A DNA stretch of 64,000 bases from Lysobacter capsici (GCF_014779555.2 NZ_CP094357.1:5208001-5272000), one strand, 5' to 3'; positions 35,157-49,134 are shown, counted from the stretch's first letter. Notes: generated by a model from the letters alone, not told the origin. Translations and numbers: made by a program.

Positions 35157-36104
35157 ATGCATCCGGCGTTCTCGGTCATTTTCTTCACCACCTTGTCGGG
35201 CGCCGGGTATGGGCTGATGGCGTGGGTCGGCGCGATCGCCTTCTACCATTACGCCGGCGGATCGCCGGTCGAGCCCATGCGCGTATTGGCGTTCGCGATG
35301 CTGGTGGCCTTGATCCTGGTCACCGTCGGCCTGCTCAGCTCGACCCTGCATCTGGGCAAACCGCTGCGCGCCTGGCGCGCGTTCTCGCAATGGCGGACTT
35401 CATGGCTGTCGCGCGAGGGCGTGATGGCGATCGTCGCGTACCTGCCCGCATTGGGCTTGCTGCTGGGCGTCGTGCGTAAAAGCGGCGCGGCGATGCCGAT
35501 GTTGTTGTCGGCGGCGGTGGTCGTGTGCGCGCTGCTCACCGTGGCCTGCACAGCGATGATCTACGCATCGCTCAAGCCGATTCCGGCGTGGCGGCATTGG
35601 CTGGTGGTGCCGGGCTATCTAGCCTTCGCCCTGCTCAGCGGCGCGGCCTTGCTGGCCGCGCTGCCCGGCGCGCCTGCGGTCGGGCGCTCGGCGATGACGG
35701 CGGTGGTGCTGCTCGCTCCGCTGACCGCGCTGCTCAAGCTGATGTATTGGCGCGCGATCGACCGCACGCCCTTGCCGGTCACTCGCGGCGAAGCGGTCGG
35801 CCTGCCCGACCGCGAATTGTCGGTATTCGAGCGCCCGCACACCGAAGAAAATTACCTGACCCGCGAAATGGGCTATGTGCTGGCGCGCAAGCACGCACGC
35901 AAGCTGCGCCTGATCGCGCTGGCGCTGTTCGCGCTGCTGCCGCTGGCCGGCATGTTCGTCGCCGGCCTGATGCAGGTAACCGGGTCGCCTGAGACGGCCG
36001 CGGTCGTGACCGCGCTGAGCGCGTTGTCGGTATTGCTGGGCGCCGTGGTCGAGCGCTGGCTGTTCTTCGCCCAGGCCAAGCATCTGGTCACGCTGTACTA
36101 CTGA
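35157..36104 (+). CDS. soeC: NrfD/DmsC-type membrane anchor subunit, SoeC-like
   Basis: The 315-aa product has eight or so membrane helices (roughly residues 5-30, 43-63, 88-105, 115-135, 145-165, 178-195, 258-280 and 285-305) and matches the DmsC family, with SSTLHLGKPLRAWRAFSQWRTSWLSREG (in parts: HLGKPLRAW; SWLSREG) as the conserved core. It should anchor the other subunits and exchange electrons with quinone. It is 108 bp after the 4Fe-4S gene. The ATG at 35157 starts MHPAFSVIFFTTL, the family N-terminus. Confidence 0.9.
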   Translation: MHPAFSVIFFTTLSGAGYGLMAWVGAIAFYHYAGGSPVEPMRVLAFAMLVALILVTVGLLSSTLHLGKPLRAWRAFSQWRTSWLSREGVMAIVAYLPALGLLLGVVRKSGAAMPMLLSAAVVVCALLTVACTAMIYASLKPIPAWRHWLVVPGYLAFALLSGAALLAALPGAPAVGRSAMTAVVLLAPLTALLKLMYWRAIDRTPLPVTRGEAVGLPDRELSVFERPHTEENYLTREMGYVLARKHARKLRLIALALFALLPLAGMFVAGLMQVTGSPETAAVVTALSALSVLLGAVVERWLFFAQAKHLVTLYY

Positions 36105-36293
36105 GCCTCCGGGTCATCGATCACCGCCGCGAACCCGGCCATCGTCCCGCGCCGCAAGGCTTCCAGGCATTGGCATCAATCACTTGCGTGCCACCGCAGG
36201 ATTAATCGAACCTATCCGACGTGCCTGGCGTCGCAGGACTGTAATCGGTTTCATGGCATTATCCTGGGCCGTACTTCCAGCCTGACTCAGACG

Positions 36294-36968
36294 ATGCTCG
36301 GTGCAATCGGGCTCGCCCTGCTGGGCGCGCCCCTGGTCACATTGCCGAATCCCGCCTTCGGTGGCGACCCGATCCTGATCGCGATCGCGAGCGATCCGGC
36401 GCAGATGCGCCTGTACTGTTTTTCGACCCGCTGCGGCGACGAGGAATGGAAGCTGGCGATGGCGAGGCGGCAACGCGCGCCGGAGATCGACCCTGCCGAC
36501 CTGCCGCCGCTGCGCAAGGTGGAACTGCCCGGCCAGCAACGCGTGATCGGAGGCGTCAGCGCCCCGGCGACCTCGCGCGAAAGCCGCTCGATGTACTCCA
36601 ACGACTACCGCATCGGCACCCGCTACGGCGTACAGGCGGTGCGCGACGGCCCGACCCAGATCGGCCTGCAGTTCGGCGCCGGCTATCGGCTCGCGCCGTT
36701 GTACGACGACGGCATCAACCGTCCCGGCGCGGTGTTCCGCGGCGAACTCAACCTGGGCCAGCGCATCGGCGACCGCGCGCGTTTCACCCAGAGCGTGCAG
36801 GTCGAAAGCGGCCGCGGCGACACCTTCGTCAAGCAGTCGGTGCGGCTGGACGTGGAGGTGTGGCAGAACTGGAAGCTGGAGACCGATTTCGCGATTCGCC
36901 ACGACAACAACGGTGGCGGTGGCAGCGAGAGCGCGGAGAGTTCGATCGAGTTGATTCGGCGGTTTTGA
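36294..36968 (+). CDS. DUF481-like outer membrane beta-barrel protein
   Basis: The 224-aa product has a signal-like N-terminus (MLGAIGLALLGAPLVTLPNPAFG) and a C-terminal half (residues about 95-224) with alternating strands: NDYRIGTRYGVQAVRD, TQIGLQFGAGYRLAP, AVFRGELNLGQRIG, RFTQSVQVESG, RLDVEVWQNWKLETDF, and the terminal RRF. This is typical of DUF481/YdiY-like barrels, which have no established function. The middle segment (about 25-90) is unusual and polar, with a CFSTRCG pair. It is alone, 189 bp from soeC and 206 bp from hemC. Confidence 0.75.
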   Translation: MLGAIGLALLGAPLVTLPNPAFGGDPILIAIASDPAQMRLYCFSTRCGDEEWKLAMARRQRAPEIDPADLPPLRKVELPGQQRVIGGVSAPATSRESRSMYSNDYRIGTRYGVQAVRDGPTQIGLQFGAGYRLAPLYDDGINRPGAVFRGELNLGQRIGDRARFTQSVQVESGRGDTFVKQSVRLDVEVWQNWKLETDFAIRHDNNGGGGSESAESSIELIRRF

Positions 36969-37025
36969 GGGACGTAGCGGTTCGCGGAGCTGCGGGAACA
37001 ATGCGCTTGCGTCGTGCTTGAGGTT

Positions 37026-37094
37026 TCGCGGTCGCGGCTTGCGCCGCTCCTACATGGGCTGCCTGTAGGAGCGGCGCAAGCCGCGACCGCGACA
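37026..37094. repeat. Single hairpin of family B between two genes
   Basis: TCGCGGTCGCGGCTTGCGCC-GCTCCTACA is followed after 9 bp by TGTAGGAGC-GGCGCAAGCCGCGACCGCGA, so the two arms of about 29 bp form a long stem. The gap is between convergent genes, where a bidirectional terminator-like stem would fit. Confidence 0.85.
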
Positions 37095-37174
37095 CTTCGG
37101 ACATGACGCAACCGCGGCTTCATACCGCGCCTGTCAGACCGCGCTCCGCTCGCGCCCGTAACCGACGCAAGCCC

Positions 37175-38113
37175 TCAATCCTGATCGCCGACATCGCCCA
37201 GCGAATCGGCGATGAACTCGCCCGCGCCCTGCTCCAGCAGCTTCTGCGCGACTTCGATGCCCAGGCACTCGGGCGCGTCGCCGCGGCCCTCGCCGTGCGC
37301 GCGCACCGCGCGGCCGTCGCTGGCCGAACCGACCTGCCCGTCCAGGCGCAGGTGTTCGCCGTCCAGGCGCGCGTACGCGGCGACCGGCACGTGACAGCTG
37401 CCGTGCAGCGCGCGATTCATGCCGCGCTCGGCTTCCACGCAGGTGCGCGTCGCGGCGTGATCGAGCGCGGCGCACAGTTCGCGGGTGGACAGGTCGTCTT
37501 CGCGGCATTCGATCGCGATCGCGCCCTGCGCCGGCGCCGGCAGCCAGTACGGCGATTCCAGCCGCGCGCGGATGCGCGCGTCCAGGCCGAGCCGCTGCAG
37601 GCCCGCGCAGGCCAGGATGATGGCGTCGTACTCGCCGGCGTCCAGGCGTCCCAGGCGGGTGTTGACGTTGCCGCGCAGGTCGCGCAACTCCAGGTCCGGA
37701 CGCAGCGCGCGCAACTGGGCCTGGCGGCGCAGCGAGGAGGTACCGACGCGGGCGCCGGTCGGCAGCGCGTCGATGCCGTCGAAGGCGTTGCTGACGAAGG
37801 CGTCGGCGTAGTCGGCGCGTTCCAGGATCGCCGGCATGGCGAAGCCGGGCTCGAGCTCCATCGGCACGTCCTTGAGCGAATGCACCGCGCAGTCGGCTTC
37901 CTCGCGCAGCATCGCCAGTTCCAGTTCCTTGAGGAACAGGCCCTTGCCGCCGATCGCGGCCAGCGAGCGGTCCAGCACCTCGTCGCCGCGGGTGCTCATC
38001 GGCACCAGGGTCACCACCAGCCCCGGATGCAGGGCGCGCAGGCGGTCGGCGACATGCTCGCTCTGCCACAGGGCGAGCGGGCTCTTACGGGTGGCGATGC
38101 GCAGGGTCTTCAT
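37175..38113 (-). CDS. hemC: Porphobilinogen deaminase (hydroxymethylbilane synthase)
   Basis: The 312-aa product polymerises four porphobilinogens to hydroxymethylbilane in heme synthesis. It starts [16 protein letters not shown], has the HSLKDVPME loop (near residue 79-85) with its active-site region, and the dipyrromethane cofactor attachment Cys in HGSCHVP (Cys240). Length matches the family. The algZ/algR-type genes follow in the same order as in Pseudomonas (algZ, algR, hemC), read on the minus strand here, with a 630 bp repeat-filled gap between algR and hemC. Confidence 0.96.
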   Translation of the reverse strand: MKTLRIATRKSPLALWQSEHVADRLRALHPGLVVTLVPMSTRGDEVLDRSLAAIGGKGLFLKELELAMLREEADCAVHSLKDVPMELEPGFAMPAILERADYADAFVSNAFDGIDALPTGARVGTSSLRRQAQLRALRPDLELRDLRGNVNTRLGRLDAGEYDAIILACAGLQRLGLDARIRARLESPYWLPAPAQGAIAIECREDDLSTRELCAALDHAATRTCVEAERGMNRALHGSCHVPVAAYARLDGEHLRLDGQVGSASDGRAVRAHGEGRGDAPECLGIEVAQKLLEQGAGEFIADSLGDVGDQD

Positions 38114-38260
38114 GGCGGCATTATCGCCGCTGTTGGGGGGTTGAGGCTAAAGGCCGAGGAACGAGTGGGAGGAGTGAGGAACGAGATTGGGGCGCAGCGC
38201 TGGTTTGTGGCGGTCTGGAAAGATGGCGCTCGAACCGACGCTGAAAGATTGCTTTTGCTC

Positions 38261-38581
38261 GCCACTTCCGCGAAGGCGGGCACGGCTTTACTTCGGCGCA
38301 GCCGAACATTCAGGGCCTTTCGTGCGGGAAAGCTTGAAGTCACTGGATTCCCGCGTTCGCGGGAATGACGGTCTGGAAGGATGGCGCTGAAGCCTCTGGA
38401 TTCCCGCCTGCGCGGGAATGACGTTCTGGAGAGATGGCGCTGAAGCTGACGCCGAGAGGCTGTTTTTTCTCGTCATTCCCACGAAGGCGGGCGCGACTTT
38501 ACTTCGGCGCAGCCGAACATCCAGGGCCTTTCGTGCAAGAACGCTTGAAGTCACTGGATTCCCGCGTTCGCGGGAATGACG
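38261..38581. repeat. Dispersed repeat cluster, family C
   Basis: In the gap 38114-38743 this region carries two copies of CTTCGGCGCAGCCGAACAT, with GGATTCCCGCGTTCGCGGG and CGGGAATGAC after each, plus a third GGATTCCCGC.TGCGCGGG piece near 38400. It holds no gene. Confidence 0.85.
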
Positions 38582-38597
38582 GTAGGAAGGTTGCGCC

Positions 38598-38740
38598 GAT
38601 TCCCGATTCCCGATTCCCGATTCCCGATTCCCGACTCCCGACTCCCGATTCCCGATTCCCGATTCCCGATTCCCAAATCTCGAATCTCGAATCCCGAATC
38701 CCGAATCCCGAATCCCGAATCCCGAATCCCGAATCCCGAA
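38598..38740. repeat. Heptanucleotide repeat tract (GATTCCC, then GAATCCC)
   Basis: Starting at 38598 the unit GATTCCC (with some GACTCCC) repeats about twelve times to 38674; after a short AAATCTCGAATCTC break the unit GAATCCC repeats about eight times to 38740, 3 bp before the algR-type stop at 38744. Such tracts can vary in copy number by slippage. Confidence 0.9.
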
Positions 38741-38743
38741 CAT

Positions 38744-39478
38744 TCAAAGATGCTTGAGCGTCTCCCGCAACGCAGCCACACAGCGCCGGCTGACCTCCAG
38801 CGGCTGCTTGCCATGCCGCAGCACCGCCTGCACGTGGCCTTCGGCGTTGCGCTTGAGTTCGACGATCTCGTGCCGGGCCACCAGGCAGTTGCGGTGGATG
38901 CGCACGAAACGTTCGCCGAATTCGTCCTCCAGCGATTTCAGCGATTCCTCGATCAGGTCCTCGCCACGGGCGTGATGGACGATCACGTACTTCTCTTCGG
39001 CGTGCAGGTAATGCACGTCGTCGATCGGGATCAGGCGCAGGCTGCCGCGCAGGCGCGCGCACAGGTGACTGCGGATCTGGCCCGGCGCGGTCTCGCCGCC
39101 GTCGTGGCGTTCGCGGCCGGCGGCGAAGGTGCGCACGCGCTCGAGCGCGGCGTCCAGGCGCTCGGCCCGCACCGGCTTGACCAGGTAGTCGATCGCCTCG
39201 GCGTCGAACGCCGACAGCGCATGCGCGTCGTAGGCGGTGCAGAACACCACCGCCGGGCGCGGGTCGAACGCGGCCAGGTGGCGCGCGGCCTCCAGGCCGT
39301 CGATGCCGGGCATGGCGATGTCCAGCAGCACCAGATCCGGCCGGTGTTCGGCGCAGGCGTGCAGCGCGTGCTGGCCGTCGACCGCTTCGGCGACGATCTC
39401 CACATCCGGCCGCAAGGCCAGCAGCGCGCGCAGTCGCTCGCGCGCCAACGGTTCGTCGTCAGCGATCACCACTCTCAT
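38744..39478 (-). CDS. LytTR-family response regulator, AlgR-like
   Basis: The 244-aa product has a receiver domain (VVIADDEPLARERLR, phosphoacceptor Asp53 in LVLLDIAMPG, conserved Lys in LVKPVRAE) and a C-terminal LytTR DNA-binding domain (about residues 138-240, with HYLHAEEKYVIVHH, RIHRNCLVA). It should bind DNA when phosphorylated by the kinase encoded next to it. The ATG at 39478 has GAGG 8 nt upstream and gives a normal N-terminus; an ATG at 39502 that overlaps the kinase stop (ATGA) is the alternative. It is followed by the heptamer tract. Confidence 0.9.
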   Translation of the reverse strand: MRVVIADDEPLARERLRALLALRPDVEIVAEAVDGQHALHACAEHRPDLVLLDIAMPGIDGLEAARHLAAFDPRPAVVFCTAYDAHALSAFDAEAIDYLVKPVRAERLDAALERVRTFAAGRERHDGGETAPGQIRSHLCARLRGSLRLIPIDDVHYLHAEEKYVIVHHARGEDLIEESLKSLEDEFGERFVRIHRNCLVARHEIVELKRNAEGHVQAVLRHGKQPLEVSRRCVAALRETLKHL

Positions 39479-39498
39479 GGCCAGCCTCGTCGCACCCT

Positions 39499-40569
39499 TC
39501 ATCGACTCTGCGCCTCCACCCCGGTCGGCACGTGCAGTTCGCACAGATAGTATCCCCGCTCCCAGCCTGAGGTCATTCGCGCCGTAGGTCCATAGGCATA
39601 ACGCAGACGCTGGACGATGCTGTGCTGGGCATGGCGCGATCCGGCGCGGGCCTCGGCCGGCGCCGGCGACGGGTTGCGGATGCGCAGCAGCAGGTGATCG
39701 CTGAGCTGGGTCAGCTCGATTTCGATCTCGCCGCCGCCCGGCAGGGGCGAAATCCCATGCAGGACGGCGTTCTCGACCAGCGGCTGCAGGATCAGCCGCG
39801 GCAGCGGCATCTTCCACGGCAGCGGTTCGCGCTTGCGCCAGACCACCCGCAGGCGCTCGCGCAGGCGCAGCTGCTCGATCGCCAGGTAGCGTTCGGCCAG
39901 TTCGACCTCCTCGGCCAGGCTGGAATCGCTCTTGGACGCGCCCAGCGCGGCGCGGAACAGGTCCGACAGGTCCAGTACGGTGCGCTCGGCGACCTCGGGG
40001 TCGCTGCGCACCAGCCCGGCGATGGTGTTCATGCTGTTGAAAAGGAAGTGCGGCTTGATCCGCGCCTGCAGCGCCTCGACCTCGGCGCGCGCGTTGGCGC
40101 GGACCTGGGCCTTCCAGCTGTCGTTGATGTAGAGGTAGCGCAGGACCACGCCGACGGCCAGGATCGCGATCGCCGCGGTGCCCAGCACGAAACGCAGGAA
40201 CGAGACCCCGGCCGGCACCAGGCCGATGCTGGTCACCGTGTCGATGGTGTGGGTGACCCCGGCCACGGCCGCGGCGATCGCCGCGGCGGTCGCGGTGGCG
40301 ATGAAGCCGCCCACGCCCGGCGGCAGCCGCGACAGCCATTTGCGCGACACGCACAGCAGCACCGAGATCGCCAGCGCCAGCCACAGCGCGAACGCGCTGG
40401 AGGACACGAACCGGCCCAGGTCCCAGCGGGTGCCGTCGGGCGCCAGCGCCAGCACGATCACGATCAGCTCGGCCATGCTCAGCATCACCACCAGCCGCGG
40501 CAACCGGCACAGGTCCGGCAGCCAGGGCTCGTGCTCGGCCAGGGGCAGACCGGTGGGCGGCGCGGCCAC
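39499..40569 (-). CDS. LytS/AlgZ-type sensor histidine kinase
   Basis: The 356-aa product has four membrane helices in the first 145 residues, then a histidine kinase of the His_kinase (LytS/YehU) class: RIKPHFLFNSMN with phosphoacceptor His174, then the ATP-binding region with PLVENAVLHG (N box) and a degenerate G box. It phosphorylates the LytTR regulator that follows with a short overlap. The arrangement kinase-regulator-hemC resembles algZ-algR-hemC of Pseudomonas. It starts 12 bp before the upstream carboxylesterase stop. Confidence 0.9.
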   Translation of the reverse strand: MAAPPTGLPLAEHEPWLPDLCRLPRLVVMLSMAELIVIVLALAPDGTRWDLGRFVSSSAFALWLALAISVLLCVSRKWLSRLPPGVGGFIATATAAAIAAAVAGVTHTIDTVTSIGLVPAGVSFLRFVLGTAAIAILAVGVVLRYLYINDSWKAQVRANARAEVEALQARIKPHFLFNSMNTIAGLVRSDPEVAERTVLDLSDLFRAALGASKSDSSLAEEVELAERYLAIEQLRLRERLRVVWRKREPLPWKMPLPRLILQPLVENAVLHGISPLPGGGEIEIELTQLSDHLLLRIRNPSPAPAEARAGSRHAQHSIVQRLRYAYGPTARMTSGWERGYYLCELHVPTGVEAQSR

Positions 40570-40581
40570 GGTCGGCGGGGC

Positions 40582-41283
40582 TCAGCGCTGGGCCGCGAAC
40601 CGCTGCGACATCCAGTCGCCTAGGGCGTCGATTTCCTCGGCGCAGACCTGATGCGCCATCGGATAGGCGTGCCAGTCGATCTTGAAGCCCAGGGTGCGCA
40701 GGCGCGCGGCGGCCATCTCGCCGCCGCGGTACGGCACTACCGGGTCGTGCTGGCCGTGGGCCATGAACATCGGCTGGGTATGCGCGACCGCGGTCGCCTC
40801 GCGGATCAGGCGGTCGGCCATCGGCAGGTAGGTCGACAGCGCGATCAGCCCGCCCAGCGGCTGCTTGCGCTGCAACGCGGTGGCCAGAGTGATCGCCCCG
40901 CCCTGCGAGAACCCCGCCAGCAGGATGCGCGAGGTCGGGATGCCGCGTTCGATTTCGCGCCCGATCAGCGCCTCGACCTGCCGCACCGATTCCTCGACCC
41001 CGGTTTCGTCGGCGCGGTTGGCCAGATCGCTGAAGTCGCGGATGTCGTACCAGGCGCGCATGCGCATGCCGTTGTTGATCGTGACCGCGCGCACCGGCGC
41101 ATGCGGGAACACGAAGCGCAGCGCCGGCCAATCCGGGCGCAGCAGTTCGGGCACGATCGGCGCGAAGCCGTCGCCGCTGTCGCCCAGGCCGTGCAGCCAC
41201 AGCACGCTCCAGGCGGGGGTCGGACCGGTTTCGCGGATGACGGCGTCGAGCAGTTCGGGGGATGCGGCGGGGGAAGTCTCCAT
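40582..41283 (-). CDS. Carboxylesterase/phospholipase-like alpha/beta-hydrolase
   Basis: The 233-aa product has the carboxylesterase 2 fold: WLHGLGDSGDGF near the N-terminus, nucleophile GFSQGG (Ser126), Asp in MAHGQHDPVVPY and His in YPMAHQV. The closely matching family hydrolyses short acyl and lysophospholipid esters. I start at 41283; an ATG at 41292 adds three residues. It is 12 bp before the histidine kinase, so it may be co-transcribed with it. Confidence 0.9.
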   Translation of the reverse strand: METSPAASPELLDAVIRETGPTPAWSVLWLHGLGDSGDGFAPIVPELLRPDWPALRFVFPHAPVRAVTINNGMRMRAWYDIRDFSDLANRADETGVEESVRQVEALIGREIERGIPTSRILLAGFSQGGAITLATALQRKQPLGGLIALSTYLPMADRLIREATAVAHTQPMFMAHGQHDPVVPYRGGEMAAARLRTLGFKIDWHAYPMAHQVCAEEIDALGDWMSQRFAAQR

Positions 41284-41390
41284 GCGCCGCATTGTGGCCG
41301 CTCGGTGCGTGTCGCGCCAAGCCGCTGCTGTTTGCGGGCGGGCGGGCCGATCTGAGCTGACAAGCCGGGCCATTGCCGCGGGCACCGTTT

Positions 41391-41473
41391 GTGGGAGGGG
41401 CTTCAGCCCCGACGCTTTCCGCTCAGGCGCTGCGATCTGAAAGAAAAGCGTCGGGCTGAAGCCCCTGCCACAC
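41391..41473. repeat. Inverted repeat hairpin, family D (GGGCTTCAGCCCCGACGC)
   Basis: Left arm 41391-41418 (GTGGGAGGGGCTTCAGCCCC, then GACGCTTT) and right arm 41444-41473 (AAAAGCGTC, then GGGCTGAAGCCCCTGCC and ACAC) are inverse copies of about 27 bp. It lies between two minus-strand genes. A partial copy of the same words lies at 6351-6400. Confidence 0.85.
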
Positions 41474-41536
41474 AAGCCCGAAGCCTTCCCACATAAGCTT
41501 GAAGCCGCTTCCCATGAAAGCGGACGCCTCCGACCC

Positions 41537-42571
41537 TCAGCGCGACGGCAGCTTGAAATTCAAGGTGCGCCGGGCCGCATGCGACTGGCCGCTGGGCTCG
41601 AAGCGCAGCCGCGCCACCGCCGCCAGCGCCGCGTCGTCGAACACCCCGGCCGGCTCGGAGCTCACCAGCCGGGCCGCGCCGGTGCGGCCGTCGGGCAGGA
41701 TGGTGAAGCTGATCTCGACACTGCCTTCGATCTTGCGATTGAGCGCCGGCAAGGGATAGCGCGGGCTGGCGTCGGCGATCAGGCGCGGCATCGCGCGTGC
41801 CGGCGCACTGGCGACGGCGGTCGCGGTCGCGGCCGCGGGCGGCGGGCTCGCGGAGGGGGCCGGCGCCGACGCGATCGGCGCGGCCGGCGTGCTCGCCCGG
41901 GCCGCGGCTTCGTCGGCGGCGAGCGCGCTGGCGGCCGCGTCGGCCTTGATCGCGGCGCTGGTCGCGCCGGGCATCGCACGCGGTGCCGGCGCGGCGTCGG
42001 CGCGTTCGGCCAGCAGGCGTTGGGTCTCCTCGCGCGCCTTGCGTTCGCGCGCGGCGGTCGCGCTGCGCAGGCCCTCGCGCAGGCGCGGCAGGGCCGGCGC
42101 CTGCGGGTCCATGCGTTCGAGCAGCCCGAGCAGGCGCTGCGATTCGCCCAGATCGTCGTCGAGCAAGGCCTGTTCGCCGGCGATCACCACGTACGGCTGC
42201 AATTCGCCGAGCGCGCTGATCACGTCGATCTGGCCCGGCTCCTTGTCGCGCAACGCCAGGTAGTAGTCGACCGCGCTGTCTCCGGCCGGGGTGTGGATGC
42301 GCTGTTCGCGCAGCGCCTGGGCGGCGCGGGCGCGCAAGCCTTCGCCGTCGAGCTCGACCAGCGGTTCGGGCAAAGCCACCGCGTCGGCATGTTCGGCCTG
42401 CGACCGCGGCGCATCGGCCGGCGCGGCCGCGCCGCAGGCGGCCAGGCCCAGGCACAGCGCCAGCCACAGGCACGCCGAAGCGGCCTTCGAACCTGCCCAC
42501 GCGCCCGTCGGCGCCATCGTTTTCCAGCGCCCGACCGCGCCCGCGCGCGCCGGCTTGCTCACAACCTTCAC
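41537..42571 (-). CDS. TonB C-terminal-domain lipoprotein
   Basis: The 344-aa product has a signal peptide with a lipobox LGLAAC near residue 46, a helical region with an Ala/Arg-rich part, a long Ala/Pro-rich linker (APIASAPAPSASPPP, about residues 230-250) and a C-terminal TonB-type domain (about 265-340, with ASPRYPLPALNRKIEGSVEISFTI in parts: YPLPALNRKIEG). Unlike TonB it has no inner-membrane anchor but a lipid anchor, so an energy-transducer role is uncertain. The start at 42571 gives a long leader; the ATG at 42517 is a possible alternative. It is divergent from the metal-efflux locus, 276 bp away, and has no functional link to it that I can see. Confidence 0.75.
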   Translation of the reverse strand: MKVVSKPARAGAVGRWKTMAPTGAWAGSKAASACLWLALCLGLAACGAAAPADAPRSQAEHADAVALPEPLVELDGEGLRARAAQALREQRIHTPAGDSAVDYYLALRDKEPGQIDVISALGELQPYVVIAGEQALLDDDLGESQRLLGLLERMDPQAPALPRLREGLRSATAARERKAREETQRLLAERADAAPAPRAMPGATSAAIKADAAASALAADEAAARASTPAAPIASAPAPSASPPPAAATATAVASAPARAMPRLIADASPRYPLPALNRKIEGSVEISFTILPDGRTGAARLVSSEPAGVFDDAALAAVARLRFEPSGQSHAARRTLNFKLPSR

Positions 42572-42847
42572 TGCACAACCCCTTACCCGGAAACTGCGAA
42601 CTGCGCGCGCAGACTAGGTACGGCATGTGACGGCGTTGCTGCTCAGCAGTTTGCCCATCCTGTTCGACGGTGAACGTCTCCCGATGCCGAGCCTCCTGCC
42701 ACGCGGCGCGGATTATGGCCGCTGCGGCCGCGGCGGCGCGATGCGCAATCCGGCGACCCGCGCGCCCTGGCCGCGAGGCGATCGACGCCGAGACCGGGCT
42801 GAACGCGGCCGAGGCGCTGAAATTGTATTGCGGCGGCCGCGGCTCCT

Positions 42848-43276
42848 ATGATCGCCGCCATGCCCGGCCTGCCCTCCCTCGCGATCGCTCTGCGCTACCT
42901 CGCCTACGGCGTGTTGATCGCGGTGATGCTGATCAAGCCGGTGCTGGCGTTCGCGACCGAGATCGGCGAACTCGCCGTCCCGGCCGCCGCGGCCCACGAT
43001 CATGCGCGGGAGCGGCCCGATCACGGCAACGCGGACACCACCGATACCTCCGACGCCGCTACCGCGCAGACCGACCCGGCCAACGATCACGACCCCGACG
43101 GCTGCGGCGACAGCCGCTGGCACCTGAGCCACTGCTGCGCCATGCAGGCCGCGCTGATGCCGCGTTTCCACATCGGCCTGCCGCTGCGCGGCGCCGCCGC
43201 GCCCAAGCCGGCCGCCTCGACCTCGTTCGTGCCCAGCCCGACCGCGGTCCCGTTCCGCCCACCCATCTCCGCCTGA
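42848..43276 (+). CDS. Small His-rich secreted protein preceding the czc locus (CzcI-like)
   Basis: The 142-aa product has a signal-type N-terminus (about residues 8-35, RYLAYGVLIAVMLIKPVLAF) and then a His/Asp-rich stretch (AAHDHARERPDHGN, NDHDPDGCGDSRWHLSHCC) suitable for metal binding. Small secreted proteins of this kind precede czcCBA in other bacteria (CzcI-type); sequence similarity is only in composition. A start at 42860 is possible. It is 128 bp before czcC. Confidence 0.65.
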   Translation: MIAAMPGLPSLAIALRYLAYGVLIAVMLIKPVLAFATEIGELAVPAAAAHDHARERPDHGNADTTDTSDAATAQTDPANDHDPDGCGDSRWHLSHCCAMQAALMPRFHIGLPLRGAAAPKPAASTSFVPSPTAVPFRPPISA

Positions 43277-43404
43277 TCCCGAGCCCGGCCTAACGCCGGC
43301 CCGGTGTCGTGTCGGCTGGCTTCGCGCCGGCCGCCGTCGCCATCGGTCATCGCCGCGCGGCTTCGCGCCGCCGCGGCGCCGTTCGAGTTTCAGGAGAATT
43401 CCCC

Positions 43405-44723
43405 ATGCGGTTACGTCCGGCGGCCTTGGCCGCCCTGACGGCTGCGCTGTGCTTTCCGGCACAGGCGCGGCCGCCTCTCGCCCCCACTATTCCGACCGAA
43501 ACCGCCGCGCCGCGACGCGCCGGTTCGGTGTTCACCCTCGACGACGCGTTCGCGCGCATCGGCGACGCCCACCCCGACCTGCGCCTGTTCGGCGGCCAAC
43601 GCCGCGTGCTCGAAGCCGAGCGCGACGGCGCCGCGCAACGGCCCGCGCTGGTCGGCGGGGTGTCGGTCGAAAACATCTTCGGCAGCGGCGCGCTGAGCGG
43701 GACCCAGGGCGCCGAAATCACCCTCAGCCTGGCCTCGGTGTTCGAACGCGGCGGCAAGCTCGACGCCCGCCGCACCTTCGCCCAGAGCCGCATCGACGCG
43801 CTCGCGGTCGAACGCGAAAGCCGCCGCCTGGATCTGCTCGCGGAAACCGCGCGCCGGTATCTCGCGGTGCTCGCCGCGCAGCGCCGGATCGAACTGGCCC
43901 AGTTCGACATCGGCCAGCGCAAACGCAGCGTCGATGCCGCGCGCGTGCGCCTGCAGGCCGGCGCCTCGCCCGAATCGGGCCTGCTGACCGCGCAAGCCGC
44001 GCAGGCGCGCGCCGAACTCGAGCGCGCGCGCGGCGAACGCAGCCTGCTGGCCGCGCGCCAGCACCTGGCCGCGCTGTGGGGCGAACGCGACCCGGGTTTC
44101 GCCAGCGTAGCCGGCGATCCGTATGCACTGCCGCAGATCGAGGACGCCACCGCATTGGCCGGCTTGCTCGACCGCAATCCCGAACTGGGCCGCTTCGTCG
44201 ACGCGCGCCGGATCGGCGAGGCGCGAGTGCGGTTGGCGCAAAGCCAGGCCACGCCCGACCTGGACTGGCAGGTCGGTCTGCGCCGGCTGCAGGACGGCAA
44301 CGACATGGCGCTGATCGGCAGCGTGTCGATGCCGCTGGGCGCGCGCGCCCGCGCCGAACCCGGCATCCGCGGCGCGCAGGCCGAACTGGCCTTGCTCGAT
44401 ATCGAACGCGAAGCCAAGGGTTTGTCGCTGTATTCGACCCTGGTCGAAGCGCACGGCCGCTATCGGGTCGGCGCGCTCGAAGTCGCGCGGCTCAAGGACG
44501 ACGTGCTGCCGCGGCTGATCCGCGCCGAGAAAGCGGCCGAATACGCCTACCGCGCCGGCGCGATCAGTTATCTGGAACTGGCGCTGTTGCAGGCCGAAAG
44601 CGTCGCGGTACGCAAGCAGCGCCTGGACGCCGCGCTCGACGCGCAACTGGCGCTAATCGAAATCCAGCGCCTCACCGGCGAGTCCTTCCTCGCCGCCTCG
44701 CCCATTCCCGCAGGAGCCACCCC

Positions 44724-44727
<4 letters not shown>
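43405..44727 (+). CDS. czcC: TolC-like outer membrane channel of the metal efflux pump, CzcC
   Basis: The 440-aa product is a TolC/OEP-family outer membrane factor: a signal peptide (MRLRPAALAALTAALCFPAQA), then two OEP-type repeats with long coiled-coil helices (GDAHPDLRLFGGQRRVLEAERDG in parts; and the repeat around QAARARAEL). CAGGAGAA lies 8 nt before the ATG. It forms the outer membrane exit duct for the pump. It overlaps czcB by 4 nt. Confidence 0.92.
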
Positions 44728-49008
<4,281 letters not shown>

Positions 49009-49134
49009 TCCATCCACTGCGGACCGCCACCCGGCGGTCCGCTTCACTGGCGCGCCGCTCACGGGCGGTCGGATTCAATAAGCACTTCCATGAGCGCTCG
49101 CCCGCGCGGCGGCGCTCACAACCGGAGAAACGAC

